DNA of 64,000 nucleotides from JAJPHW01 sp963771505 (GTDB lineage Bacteria > Acidobacteriota > Terriglobia > Terriglobales > Acidobacteriaceae): positions 1,178,001-1,242,000 of the forward strand of contig CAVYTO010000002.1 in the NCBI GenBank assembly GCA_963771505.1, in the 5' to 3' direction. This document shows positions 18,068 through 26,767 of this stretch, in pieces. Position 1 is the first letter of the stretch, and every line of letters begins with the position of its first letter. The notes beneath the pieces are model-generated. The model was not told where the DNA came from. It did not search any database and worked only from the letters and a program-made list of their open reading frames with translations. A program made the position numbers and the translations under genes.

Positions 18068-18195
18068 GCCAGGTTCGCATTTGGCTTGGTGACATCCGAG
18101 ATTGCAATCCGCTAAGGAGAACCGCAATCGCCGCTGCGGCATAGTAAAGTAGATATAACGCCGTTTCGCCCCCGTCCCTGAAAGGACCTCACATT

Positions 18196-20019
18196 TTGAA
18201 TTTAGGCATTCGCAACATCGCTATCATCGCCCACGTTGACCACGGCAAGACCACTCTAGTGGACGCCATGTTGCGGCAGAGCGGCACGTTCCGCTCGAAT
18301 GAAGCTCTGGTCGAGCGAGTCATGGACTCGAACGATCTCGAACGCGAGCGTGGCATCACGATTCTGGCCAAGAATACTGCGGTAATTCACGATGGCATCA
18401 AGATCAACATTGTCGACACTCCCGGCCACAGCGACTTCGGCGGAGAAGTCGAGCGCGCGCTAAAAATGGTCGACGGAGTGATGCTGTTGGTGGACGCCAG
18501 CGAAGGTCCCCTGCCTCAGACGCGCTACGTGTTGGGCAAAGCGCTAGAAGCTCACCTGCGTCCGATACTGGTCATCAACAAAATCGATCGCCCGGACGCA
18601 CGCCCGCAGGAAGTTCTAAACGAGGTCTACGACCTGTTCATCGACCTCGATGCAAAAGAGGAGCAGCTCGACTTCCCTGTTCTCTACACAAACGCCAAAG
18701 CCGGGACGGCGTCCACGGACATGAAAGTCCCCGGGGAAAACCTCGAGCCTCTCTTTCAGGCGATCCTCAACACAATTCCGGAAGCGACAGGCGATGCCAA
18801 TGGGCCGCTCCAGGTGTTGGTCGCCAATCTCGATTACAGCGACTACCTCGGCCGCCTCGCCATTGCACGCGTATTCAATGGAACACTCCGCACTGGCGAA
18901 GAAGTGGGAATAGCAAAACTCGACGGCACATTACACAAAATAAAGATCACCAAACTCTTCTCTTTTGCCGGACTCAAGCGTACCGACATCACAGAGACTA
19001 CGCTTGGGGACATCATTGCGGTCGCCGGAGTCGAAGGCATCACCATCGGCGAGACCATTACGAATGCTGAAAACCCCGCGCCGCTTCCGCCGATTACGAT
19101 TGACGAGCCCACGATCGCGATGCTGTTCACGGTGAACACCTCACCGTTCGCAGGGCGCGAAGGCCAATACGTGACTTCGCGAAATCTGCGGGATCGCCTG
19201 CAAAAAGAATTGCTGACGAATGTTTCCCTGCGTGTGGAAGACACCGACAACACGGATTCTTTTGTAGTAATGGGTCGCGGCGAATTACAGCTTTCCATTC
19301 TGATCGAAATGATGCGGCGCGAGGGCTTCGAACTTATGGTGGGAAAGCCTGAGATCGTCACCAAACGCGTCGACGGCCGGCTCATGGAACCCGTGGAGAA
19401 ATTGACTGTTGACATTCCAGAAGGCTTCGTCGGCGTGGTCATGGAGCAGCTAGGCACGCGCAAGGCGGAAGTCGTGAACATGCACAATCACGGCTACGGC
19501 CGCGTGCGCATTATTTTTCGCGTAGGAAGCCGCGGCCTGATCGGTCTTCGTGGACAGCTGTTGACCGACACTCGCGGCACAATCGTGATGAATTCTCTCT
19601 TTGACGGCTACACCGAATGGCAGGGAGAAATTCCTCATCGCCTCACCGGGGCCCTCGTTTCCGATCGTCCCGGAGTTACGACGCCATACTCGCTTTACAA
19701 CCTACAAGAGCGCGGCGAGTTGTTTGTGGGCGCAACGATTGACGTCTACGAGGGCATGATTGTCGGCGAGAACGCCAAAGATAACGACCTTGACGTAAAT
19801 GTCGTTCGCGAGAAGAAGTTAACCAACATGCGCTCTTCAACCTCTGACATGGCCATCCGGCTGGTTCCGCACCGCCAGCTCAATCTCGAGCAGGCCATCG
19901 AATTCATTGCGGACGACGAGTTTGTCGAGGTCACTCCGAAGACCCTCCGCTTGCGCAAAAAGGTGCTACAAGCGGGAATGCGCAAGAAGAAATCGTACGC
20001 TGCCGCGGAACAAGACTGA
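18196..20019 (+). CDS. typA: Ribosome-binding GTPase TypA/BipA
   Basis: Translational GTPase (607 residues, normal length) that binds the ribosome and acts in 50S assembly, low temperature and stress. G1 AHVDHGKTTLVDAML, switch region RERGITI, G3 DTPGHSDFGGEVER and G4 NKIDRPDARP are all present, followed by the EF-G-like domains and the TypA-specific C-terminal domain (GRVRIIFRVGSRGLIGLRGQ, MRSSTSDMAIRL). The start is TTG at 18196 with AAAGGA upstream. It stands alone on this strand, followed by the RRM protein 201 bases later. Confidence 0.96.
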   Translation: MNLGIRNIAIIAHVDHGKTTLVDAMLRQSGTFRSNEALVERVMDSNDLERERGITILAKNTAVIHDGIKINIVDTPGHSDFGGEVERALKMVDGVMLLVDASEGPLPQTRYVLGKALEAHLRPILVINKIDRPDARPQEVLNEVYDLFIDLDAKEEQLDFPVLYTNAKAGTASTDMKVPGENLEPLFQAILNTIPEATGDANGPLQVLVANLDYSDYLGRLAIARVFNGTLRTGEEVGIAKLDGTLHKIKITKLFSFAGLKRTDITETTLGDIIAVAGVEGITIGETITNAENPAPLPPITIDEPTIAMLFTVNTSPFAGREGQYVTSRNLRDRLQKELLTNVSLRVEDTDNTDSFVVMGRGELQLSILIEMMRREGFELMVGKPEIVTKRVDGRLMEPVEKLTVDIPEGFVGVVMEQLGTRKAEVVNMHNHGYGRVRIIFRVGSRGLIGLRGQLLTDTRGTIVMNSLFDGYTEWQGEIPHRLTGALVSDRPGVTTPYSLYNLQERGELFVGATIDVYEGMIVGENAKDNDLDVNVVREKKLTNMRSSTSDMAIRLVPHRQLNLEQAIEFIADDEFVEVTPKTLRLRKKVLQAGMRKKKSYAAAEQD

Positions 20020-20102
20020 CCGTGCGCGAAGGGGATTAGTCCGCGGCTAGTTCCTTTCATTTTCTTGTCCGTCAAATTCGGTGCGTCTTCTTATAGACCT
20101 GC

Positions 20103-20108
20103 TATACT
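20103..20108 (+). promoter_or_regulatory. Extended -10 (TGcTATACT) before the RRM gene
   Basis: TGC directly precedes TATACT. No convincing -35 is seen at 17-18 bases. It would give a leader of about 105 bases before the TTG start at 20221. Confidence 0.4.
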
Positions 20109-20195
20109 TCCACCGCATTTGACTGTTAGTAACTCCGGCTGTTCAGAGAGGCCAACTAAACCTCTGCTTCTTCGCCGCGGTCGCCCACACGTTCA

Positions 20196-20217
20196 AATAG
20201 CTCAATTTGAGGCTATT
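20196..20217 (+). promoter_or_regulatory. Hairpin that pairs the Shine-Dalgarno of the RRM gene
   Basis: AATAGCTC (20196-20203) pairs with GAGGCTATT (20209-20217) with one bulged G and an AATTT loop. The GAGG at 20209-20212 is the ribosome site for the TTG at 20221, so it is inside the stem. Such a fold could act as a temperature-dependent switch; that role is inferred. Confidence 0.45.
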
Positions 20218-20220
20218 CGC

Positions 20221-20610
20221 TTGAAGAATATTTTTGTTGGGAACTTGGATTTCCACACCGGGGAAGACGAATTACGACAGTTATTTTCCACCTACGGGCA
20301 AGTAGATCGAGTCAGCATCATGACGGACCGCGATACTGGCCGGTCGCGCGGATTCGGTTTCGTTGAAATGGCAAATTCCGAAGAAGGTGAAAAAGCAATT
20401 GCCGCAATCAATGGCAGCCAGGTTGGCGGACGCACACTCAACGTGAACGAGGCCCGACCTAAGACAGACCGGCCGGGCGGCGGTGGTGGCGGCGGCGGAC
20501 GGGGCTTCGGTGGAGGCGGTGGTGGTGGTCGCGGCGGTCGAGAAGGCGGCGGAGGACGAGATCGTGGCGATCGCGGTGGGCGTGGCGGCGGTGGTGGCGG
20601 ACGCTGGTAG
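20221..20610 (+). CDS. Glycine-rich RRM RNA-binding protein
   Basis: 129 residues: one RNA-recognition motif at about 1-78 with RNP2 (KNIFVGNLDF) and RNP1 (SRGFGFVEM), then a Gly/Arg-rich tail with repeated GGGG, RGG and RDRGDRGG units. It resembles the cold-induced Rbp proteins of cyanobacteria and the single-RRM proteins of many bacteria, which bind single-stranded RNA. The start is TTG at 20221 with GAGG 8 bases upstream, placing KNIFVGN right at the N-terminus as in the family. The longer open frame from 20065 has no matching domain. It probably has a post-transcriptional or cold-shock role. Confidence 0.9.
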   Translation: MKNIFVGNLDFHTGEDELRQLFSTYGQVDRVSIMTDRDTGRSRGFGFVEMANSEEGEKAIAAINGSQVGGRTLNVNEARPKTDRPGGGGGGGGRGFGGGGGGGRGGREGGGGRDRGDRGGRGGGGGGRW

Positions 20611-20669
20611 ATCGCCGCAGCTTCGTTGATGACCGTTCAGCTACGCATGTACACTGAAGGCTCTCGTGT

Positions 20670-20746
20670 GCGCCCGTAGCTCAGCTGGATAGAGCGCTTC
20701 CCTCCGAAGGAAGAGGTCGGGAGTTCGAATCTCTCCGGGCGCACCA
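20670..20746 (+). tRNA. tRNA-Arg (anticodon CCG)
   Basis: Complete cloverleaf: acceptor GCGCCCG/CGGGCGC, D stem GCTC/GAGC, anticodon stem CTTCC/GGAAG with loop CTCCGAA giving anticodon CCG, T arm GGGAG-TTCGAAT-CTCTC and an encoded CCA end. It reads the arginine codon CGG. Confidence 0.96.
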
Positions 20747-20967
20747 CTCTTTATTCATCTTGCATTGGTTCGTCGACGCACCCAGTCGCCCGTACGATGA
20801 CGACCGTTCACCCCATTGTCCTTAAAGTCTTCCCTGTACTGCCGGTCGGAAAGTATTCCAATCGCGTAAATTTCGGGGCATTCTCTATTTTCTCCAATCC
20901 GTTCCGCGCACCTCGCCGTACCTTGCGCAGTGGAAGTAAATCCCAGGTCCACGCACGGAGGACATTT

Positions 20968-21783
20968 GTGAAGAGTGCGATTCTCAGCCTAACCCTCATA
21001 CTCGCCGGTTCGTTTGCGTCAGCACAAAATCTGACCGGGAACCAGACCCTTGGTTTCGGCGCCGGCAAAGTTCTTACATTTACCTACACCCAGAATTTTG
21101 ATTGCATCGACCAACCGATGAACGATTTGAACTACAACGGCATCCCGGCTGCGCTGGATCCGAACGAGCTGCAGACTCCCATCTGCACTGTCGGCATCAA
21201 CCCCAGCATCAACCCTCCCGGGCAGATCGGAAACCCGGAAAATACCACCGAACCTCTCTTCGTCCTAGTTCCCATGTTTTCGGTGGACAACGACCAGAAT
21301 CCCAATGACGCGATTGCCTGCTCGCCAACAATCGTCACTGGCACCGCTTGCGGTGCGCCGCTCGGCAACACGCTGCTGAGTCTTTTCGGCTTCATTCCGG
21401 AGGGCTTCAAACAAAAACCCCTCGTTTATACCCAATGCCCCGATCCAACCGACGTCGCCGGAACCTGCACCATGCACGCTTCGCGCCTCGACCTCGGGCC
21501 GGCTCTGGCGGCGCTTGGCTTGATTCCTCCGCCAACCGCCAATGTTTTCCTGCCGACCCCGAACCATAGCCACGTCGTCATCGGCCAAGACATCAACGTC
21601 AAACCGATCTGGTGGCAGGTGATTCCGGTTCTGGTGTTCGACCAGTCGGATTGGCCAACTAAAGATGGAAGCAGCGGTCTGACCTCTTGGGCAGCCGTAG
21701 AAGCTGCAGTGAAAGCGGGACAAGCGGCTCAAGTACCATCGAACTTCTTCCTGTTCTTCGCTTCGCAAACCAACTCCCACTAA
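20968..21783 (+). CDS. Secreted protein of unknown function
   Basis: 271 residues. I set the start at GTG 20968 because GGAGG lies 6 bases upstream and a signal peptide follows at once (KSAILSLTLILAGSFASA then Q). The open frame runs further upstream to 20797 without any such signal. The mature protein has six cysteines in three separated places (FDCIDQ, TPICTVG, IACSPT/TACGAP, TQCPDP/GTCTMH), many prolines and asparagines, and a HSHVVIGQDINVKP segment that might bind a metal. No family is recognised. A strong terminator follows it, so it is a single-gene unit. Confidence 0.75.
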   Translation: MKSAILSLTLILAGSFASAQNLTGNQTLGFGAGKVLTFTYTQNFDCIDQPMNDLNYNGIPAALDPNELQTPICTVGINPSINPPGQIGNPENTTEPLFVLVPMFSVDNDQNPNDAIACSPTIVTGTACGAPLGNTLLSLFGFIPEGFKQKPLVYTQCPDPTDVAGTCTMHASRLDLGPALAALGLIPPPTANVFLPTPNHSHVVIGQDINVKPIWWQVIPVLVFDQSDWPTKDGSSGLTSWAAVEAAVKAGQAAQVPSNFFLFFASQTNSH

Positions 21784-21802
21784 ATCGATCAACCGGCATA
21801 AG

Positions 21803-21832
21803 CAGGCCCCTTGCAAGAAGGGCCTGTTTTTT
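21803..21832 (+). terminator. Intrinsic terminator after the secreted protein gene
   Basis: Stem CAGGCCC...GGGCCTG with TT/GA extension and GCAA loop, followed by six T residues at 21827-21832. Confidence 0.85.
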
Positions 21833-22037
21833 GCCGGATTTTAATCCGTTCAGTTAGGCAACTGTTTCCTTACAACATCAGCTAGGCAGTCCTTGCCTCG
21901 TCACCGGTTCGTGAGCCTGCCGGAACTCGATAAAGGATAGTGTTTTCAGCGGTCGACGCGTTTGGCGTGCGCATTGCAAGGTTTCACTTGCGATCACCCT
22001 GCGGATCATCCCCGCAACCGATCGTCATGGAGGAATC

Positions 22038-22367
22038 ATGAATATCTCGCCAATTTCTCTTCTCACTCCGAGCCTCGCCAACCCAGCTCAAGGCGCAAAG
22101 CACCCACACGCTCATTTCGAGCCTCTCAACCAGTCAACCAATCAGAGTTCAGATCAGTCGTCGCAAACCAGTCCGACAAACTCGCTGCTCTCGCTGCTTT
22201 CCAGTTCTTCGAGTTCCCAAGGGGTATCCGCGTTAAAGAGTTTGCTGTCGAACCAACTGGGCGCGCTCGGCACAAGTTTGCGATCTGGCAATTTGTCCGC
22301 TGCGCGCCAGGCTTACAGTGCCTTCCGGCAAGATTTGGCCGCGCCGTTACCAAATAGCGCTTCTTAA
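22038..22367 (+). CDS. Small protein with one G-[ND]-L-x-x-A helical repeat
   Basis: 109 residues, no recognised family. Residues 1-60 are low-complexity, rich in Ser, Gln and Asn. The C-terminal third is predicted helical and holds LGALGTSLRSGNLSAARQAY followed by SAFRQDL. The same pattern occurs twice in the next protein. There is no signal peptide or membrane helix. GGAGGA immediately precedes the ATG. The codon use looks like that of neighbouring genes. The two genes are 126 bases apart and on the same strand, so they may be related paralogues acting together. Confidence 0.7.
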   Translation: MNISPISLLTPSLANPAQGAKHPHAHFEPLNQSTNQSSDQSSQTSPTNSLLSLLSSSSSSQGVSALKSLLSNQLGALGTSLRSGNLSAARQAYSAFRQDLAAPLPNSAS

Positions 22368-22493
22368 GTGCTTATTAATGCTGGCGGTATACGCAGGAAT
22401 TAAGTAGTTACAGAATGTGCCGATTTGTAATTTGAGAGCAACTGAGTTCGCGGAGAGTTTTCCGCCGATCAAATCGATCCTAGGAGATTAAAT

Positions 22494-23213
22494 ATGTCAC
22501 TTGCCGGAGTTTCTAGCTACGTCAATCCCACACCGGTCAATTCGCCCACGTTCTATTCTCAGCGTAAATCCGACGCCGGCCAGTTACAGCAAGCGTTGCA
22601 GAATGGGGACTTGGCCGGAGCGCAATCCGCTTACAACGCGTTAGCCTCGCTTCAGAGCAGCACCGGAAGCGGGCCGTTCCCCAACAATAAAGTCCTTTCC
22701 GGCGATTTCAATGCGCTAGGGGACGCGCTTCAGGCCGGCAATCTGAGCGCCGCCCAACAGATCGGCACGAAACTGCGTCAAGACATCCGCACCGCCATTC
22801 AAAACCAGGCCGGCGGCATCGCCCTTCGCCCAGGAGCGCAATCGAGCGTCCAACCGGAGATCATCATCAATTTGTCGACTGGAGCTTCGAGTTCCACTTC
22901 GAACTCGTCCACAACAGTTGGCGGTACCTCTGGGGCACCCACGGCAACTCTCGGCTCAACGTCGCCGATCACCTCTTCTGTTGGAACTCCGACCAGCACG
23001 TCGCCAGCTTCGAGTACATCCGGCGTGACCGCGTCTACGACAACCAGCAACGGTGTTCCCGAGTTGATTCTCAACCTTGGAGGAGGGGCGGGCTCGCCAT
23101 CCGAAATCGACATCAACTTCGGCAGTGCCGCGGCAAACTCGCAGATTCAAATCAATCTGGGCACTGGCAGCAACGGCCAGGCTGAAACCATTGGCATCAA
23201 TCTCGTTGCATGA
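22494..23213 (+). CDS. Two helical repeats, Ser/Thr linker and beta-repeat tail protein
   Basis: 239 residues in three parts. Residues 27-54 and 71-98 are two copies of the motif also found in the previous protein (LQQALQNGDLAGAQSAYNAL and LGDALQAGNLSAAQQIGTKL). Residues 129-187 are a Ser/Thr/Gly-rich linker. The rest carries repeats of the form (E/Q)I-x-INL-x-x-G, seen once before the linker (PEIIINLSTG) and four times after it (PELILNLGGG, SEIDINFGS, SQIQINLGTG, ETIGINLVA). The start is ATG with GGAG upstream. No signal peptide is obvious. The function is unknown; the layout suggests a surface or assembly protein. Confidence 0.75.
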   Translation: MSLAGVSSYVNPTPVNSPTFYSQRKSDAGQLQQALQNGDLAGAQSAYNALASLQSSTGSGPFPNNKVLSGDFNALGDALQAGNLSAAQQIGTKLRQDIRTAIQNQAGGIALRPGAQSSVQPEIIINLSTGASSSTSNSSTTVGGTSGAPTATLGSTSPITSSVGTPTSTSPASSTSGVTASTTTSNGVPELILNLGGGAGSPSEIDINFGSAAANSQIQINLGTGSNGQAETIGINLVA

Positions 23214-23242
23214 TCCCGTTTTCGGGAGTCAATCACCAACGC

Positions 23243-23270
23243 AGCGGCCTCTCTGAGGCCGCTTTCTTTC
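23243..23270 (+). terminator. Intrinsic terminator after the repeat-protein pair
   Basis: AGCGGCCTC and GAGGCCGCT form a perfect 9-bp stem with a TCT loop, followed by TTCTTTC. Confidence 0.8.
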
Positions 23271-23462
23271 TATGTGCGAAAAACTTTCTCGCTACCAGCC
23301 CGGCGGGACGGCCATGGCTCACGGATAGCCTTGACGGAATCATCCTCCACCGCGCGATGGCACGAAACCTTTTCCCGCTCACGACATCTATGAGCGCAAC
23401 GGCGAATTCTGCCAGAACTTGATAAACTGCAACCTCAGGCGCAGGCATGGAGTGATGAGTTT

Positions 23463-25544
23463 ATGGTCGCTAGCGAACAAACGCTCACCGGAAAACAGAT
23501 CGATCTTCTTAGCATTAACACTATTCGCACCTTGGCGATTGACGCCGTTCAAAAAGCCAACTCAGGACATCCCGGCGCGCCCATGGGTCTCGCACCAGTT
23601 GCGTATTCCCTCTGGCAGGAATTTCTTCGGTACGATCCGGCGAACCCGGCGTGGCCGAATCGCGACCGATTTGTACTCTCGAACGGCCATGCGTCCATGC
23701 TGCTGTACGCGGTCCTTCACCTCACCGGGGTTCGCAAGCTCGACGAGAATCGCATGCCCACCGACGCTCCCGCCGTTTCCCTCGACGACATCGAGAATTT
23801 TCGGCAATTGGGCCACAACACGCCGGGCCATCCCGAATATGGATTAACCACCGGAATCGAGACTACAACTGGCCCCCTTGGACAGGGAGTGGCTGACAGC
23901 GTCGGCATGGCGATTGCCGCCAAATGGCTCGCTGCTCATTACAACCGCCCGGACTTCGAGCTTTTCAACTACAACATCTACGCTTTCTGCGGCGACGGCG
24001 ACATGATGGAAGGGATCGGCAGCGAAGCGGCTTCGCTCGCAGGTCACCTCAAGCTTTCAAATCTCTGCTGGATCTACGACGACAACCACGTGACCCTCGA
24101 CGGCCCCGCCGACTGGTCGTTCAGCGAGAATGTGCCTCAACGTTTCGAGGCGTACGGGTGGCGAGTGTTGCACGTGACCGATGCCAACGACTTGGACATG
24201 CTCGCCAAGGCTTACAAGGGTTTTGTCGAATCGAACGATAGACCCACACTGATCGTCGTCAACAGCCACATCGGATACGGGTCGCCGCACAAACAGGATA
24301 CAAGTGCCGCGCACGGCGAACCTTTGGGAGACGATGAAGTCAAACTCGTCAAGAAGTTTTACGGCTGGCCTGAGGATGCGAAATTTCTCATCCCCGATGG
24401 CGTGCTCGCAAATTTTCAACAAGGCATCGGTAAACGGGGACAAAAGCTCTCTTCCGATTGGCAGAAGCTGTTTCAGTCCTACCAACAAAAATTCCCCGAA
24501 CAGGCAAAGCAATTGTCGCTCATGCACAAGCGCGAATTGCCGGATGGCTGGGACAAGAATCTGCCATCGTTCCCCGCCGACGCGAAAGGCATCGCAACTC
24601 GCGAGAGTTCCGGCAAAGTCCTCAACGTCCTGGCTGAGAATGTTCCCTGGCTGGTCGGAGGTTCCGCCGACCTGGCAGGCTCCGACAAGACGCGCTTGAA
24701 ATTTGAGGGCGCGGGAGACTTTCAGGCCAACCACTACGACGGTCGCAACCTGCACTTCGGGGTTCGCGAACACGCCATGGGGGCCGCGCTCAACGGAATT
24801 TGCCTGGCCGGCATCCGCTCCTTTGGCGGCACCTTCTTCAATTTCAGCGACTACATGAAGCCCGCTATCAGGCTGGCAGCTCTGATGGAACTCCCGGTTA
24901 TCTTCATCTACACGCACGATTCGATTGGGCTCGGCGAGGACGGCCCCACCCACCAGCCGATCGAGCAGCTTGCAGGTTTGCGGGCGATGCCCGCGCTGAG
25001 TGTAATTCGCCCCGGCGATGCCAACGAAGTCACTGAAGCGTGGAAAGTCATCATGCAGCGCAAGCATGGCCCGGTTGCGCTCGTGCTATCCCGTCAGGCG
25101 ATGCCCACCATTGACCGCACCAAGTTTGGTGCAGCGAGTGGTGTTTCAAAAGGCGCCTACATTCTGGCTGACGCTAAAGATGGCAAACCGGAAGTCATTC
25201 TCATGGGCACTGGCAGCGAAGTATCGTTATGCGTTGCCGCCTTCGAGCAACTCTCCGCGGCAGGCGTCGGAGCGAGAGTGGTCAGCATGCCTTCTTGGGA
25301 CATCTTTGAAGAGCAAAGCGACGAATACAAAGCCCAGGTTTTCCCTGCATCGGTGAAAGCTCGCGTGTCGGTCGAACAAGCAGCAACGCTCGGATGGGAC
25401 CGATACGTCGGTCCTCATGGGAAGATGATCGGCATGCACCGTTTCGGCGCTTCCGCTCCGATCAAAGATTTGCAAAAGAAATTTGGATTCACCGTTGAAG
25501 AAGTGGTCAAGGCAGCCCGGGAATCGATTGCGCAATCGAAGTAG
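23463..25544 (+). CDS. tkt: Transketolase
   Basis: TPP-dependent enzyme of the non-oxidative pentose-phosphate pathway that moves two-carbon units between sugar phosphates. The 693 residues are a full-length family member. ANSGHPGAPMG opens the N-terminal domain, GDGDMMEGIGSEAASLAG plus DDNHVTLDG is the TPP/Mg motif, and GVREHAMGAALNGI with FIYTHDSIGLGEDGPTHQ is the transketolase signature in the pyrimidine-binding domain. It is the first gene of a plus-strand sugar block with transaldolase 68 bases downstream. Confidence 0.97.
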   Translation: MVASEQTLTGKQIDLLSINTIRTLAIDAVQKANSGHPGAPMGLAPVAYSLWQEFLRYDPANPAWPNRDRFVLSNGHASMLLYAVLHLTGVRKLDENRMPTDAPAVSLDDIENFRQLGHNTPGHPEYGLTTGIETTTGPLGQGVADSVGMAIAAKWLAAHYNRPDFELFNYNIYAFCGDGDMMEGIGSEAASLAGHLKLSNLCWIYDDNHVTLDGPADWSFSENVPQRFEAYGWRVLHVTDANDLDMLAKAYKGFVESNDRPTLIVVNSHIGYGSPHKQDTSAAHGEPLGDDEVKLVKKFYGWPEDAKFLIPDGVLANFQQGIGKRGQKLSSDWQKLFQSYQQKFPEQAKQLSLMHKRELPDGWDKNLPSFPADAKGIATRESSGKVLNVLAENVPWLVGGSADLAGSDKTRLKFEGAGDFQANHYDGRNLHFGVREHAMGAALNGICLAGIRSFGGTFFNFSDYMKPAIRLAALMELPVIFIYTHDSIGLGEDGPTHQPIEQLAGLRAMPALSVIRPGDANEVTEAWKVIMQRKHGPVALVLSRQAMPTIDRTKFGAASGVSKGAYILADAKDGKPEVILMGTGSEVSLCVAAFEQLSAAGVGARVVSMPSWDIFEEQSDEYKAQVFPASVKARVSVEQAATLGWDRYVGPHGKMIGMHRFGASAPIKDLQKKFGFTVEEVVKAARESIAQSK

Positions 25545-25612
25545 ATAGACCGGACATCCAACAGCTAGATCGTACAACACGGGCCGGACGCCCAAGACTT
25601 CAGGAGAGTCAC

Positions 25613-26767
25613 ATGAATCCCCCAAGCACGCTTGAAACCGCGAAAGCCGTTAATCCACTACAAGATCTGTTGAACTACGGCCAATCAGTATGGCTCGACT
25701 ACATCCGTCGCGATCTCATCGATACCGGCGAACTCAAGCGCATGATCGCAGAAGACGGCTTGCGCGGCATGACCTCCAATCCGTCCATCTTTGAGAAGGC
25801 GATCGCGGACAGCGATTATTACAGCGACCTGCTGAAGTCCCTAAAATCGCGTGGCGACCTGGATTCCACCGGGCGTTATGAGATTCTCGCGATTCGAGAC
25901 ATCCAGGATGCCGCCGACGCGTTGCGCTCAGTCTACGACGCCTCAAAACGCCGCGACGGATACGTCAGCCTCGAGGTTTCTCCTTATCTTGCGCACGACA
26001 CTCAGCGAACGCTTGAAGAGGCGCACAAACTGTGGAAGCAAGTCGCCCGTGAAAATCTGATGGTCAAAGTCCCCGGAACTCCCGAAGGCATCCCGGCGTT
26101 CCAGCAACTGATATCAGAAGGCATCAACATCAACGTGACCCTACTGTTCTCGCAGGGGGTGTACGCCAAGGTTGCCGAGGCCTACATCGCTGGAGTAGAA
26201 AAGTTCGCTGCCAGTGGCGGCGACATGAGCCGCGTGGCTAGCGTAGCCAGCTTTTTCATCAGCCGTATCGATTCCGCCACCGACAATGCCATAAACGAAA
26301 AGATTAAGACAGCATCGAGCGACGCTGACAAAACACAACTTAAATCTCTTCTTGGTAAAATCGCCATCGCCAACGGCAAGCTCGCCTACAAGAAATATCA
26401 GGAGCTTTTTTCTTCGGACCGCTGGAAAAAATTCGCGGCCAAGGGCGCACAGACGCAGCGTGTGCTTTGGGCCAGCACCAGCACCAAGAATCCAGACTAC
26501 AGCGACGTGATGTATGTCGAAGAACTGATCGGTCCCGATACTGTCGATACAATCCCTCCGGCGACTTTCGAGGCCTTCCGCGATCATGGTCATCCGCGAA
26601 ACAGCTTGACCGAGAATGTTGCTGCCGCGCAGAAAACAATGGACGACCTGGCCAAGGCCGGTATTTCAATCAAAGAAGTCACCGACAAGCTCACCACCGA
26701 CGGAGTCAGACTTTTCGCCGAAGCTTTTGACAAACTGCTCGCTGCGGTGGAAAAGAGCACACGTTGA
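25613..26767 (+). CDS. tal: Transaldolase (long type)
   Basis: Transfers a dihydroxyacetone unit between sugar phosphates; cytosolic. The 384-residue length and LWLDYIRRDLIDTGELKRM, GMTSNPSIFEKAI and the Schiff-base lysine in NLMVKVPGTPEGIPA mark the long transaldolase subclass found in actinobacteria and cyanobacteria. GGAG precedes the ATG. Its stop overlaps the start of the glucose-6-phosphate isomerase gene by 4 bases, indicating translational coupling. In some bacteria this same pair is a single fused protein. Confidence 0.94.
   Translation: MNPPSTLETAKAVNPLQDLLNYGQSVWLDYIRRDLIDTGELKRMIAEDGLRGMTSNPSIFEKAIADSDYYSDLLKSLKSRGDLDSTGRYEILAIRDIQDAADALRSVYDASKRRDGYVSLEVSPYLAHDTQRTLEEAHKLWKQVARENLMVKVPGTPEGIPAFQQLISEGININVTLLFSQGVYAKVAEAYIAGVEKFAASGGDMSRVASVASFFISRIDSATDNAINEKIKTASSDADKTQLKSLLGKIAIANGKLAYKKYQELFSSDRWKKFAAKGAQTQRVLWASTSTKNPDYSDVMYVEELIGPDTVDTIPPATFEAFRDHGHPRNSLTENVAAAQKTMDDLAKAGISIKEVTDKLTTDGVRLFAEAFDKLLAAVEKSTR

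Noticed and set aside
20481..20608. GGC/GGT repeat run as a mobile or satellite repeat
   Set aside because: It is the coding sequence of the glycine-rich tail of the RRM protein.
24057..25067. Long antisense frame (336 codons) inside transketolase
   Set aside because: Mirror of a GC-rich coding gene; no domain or start signal.
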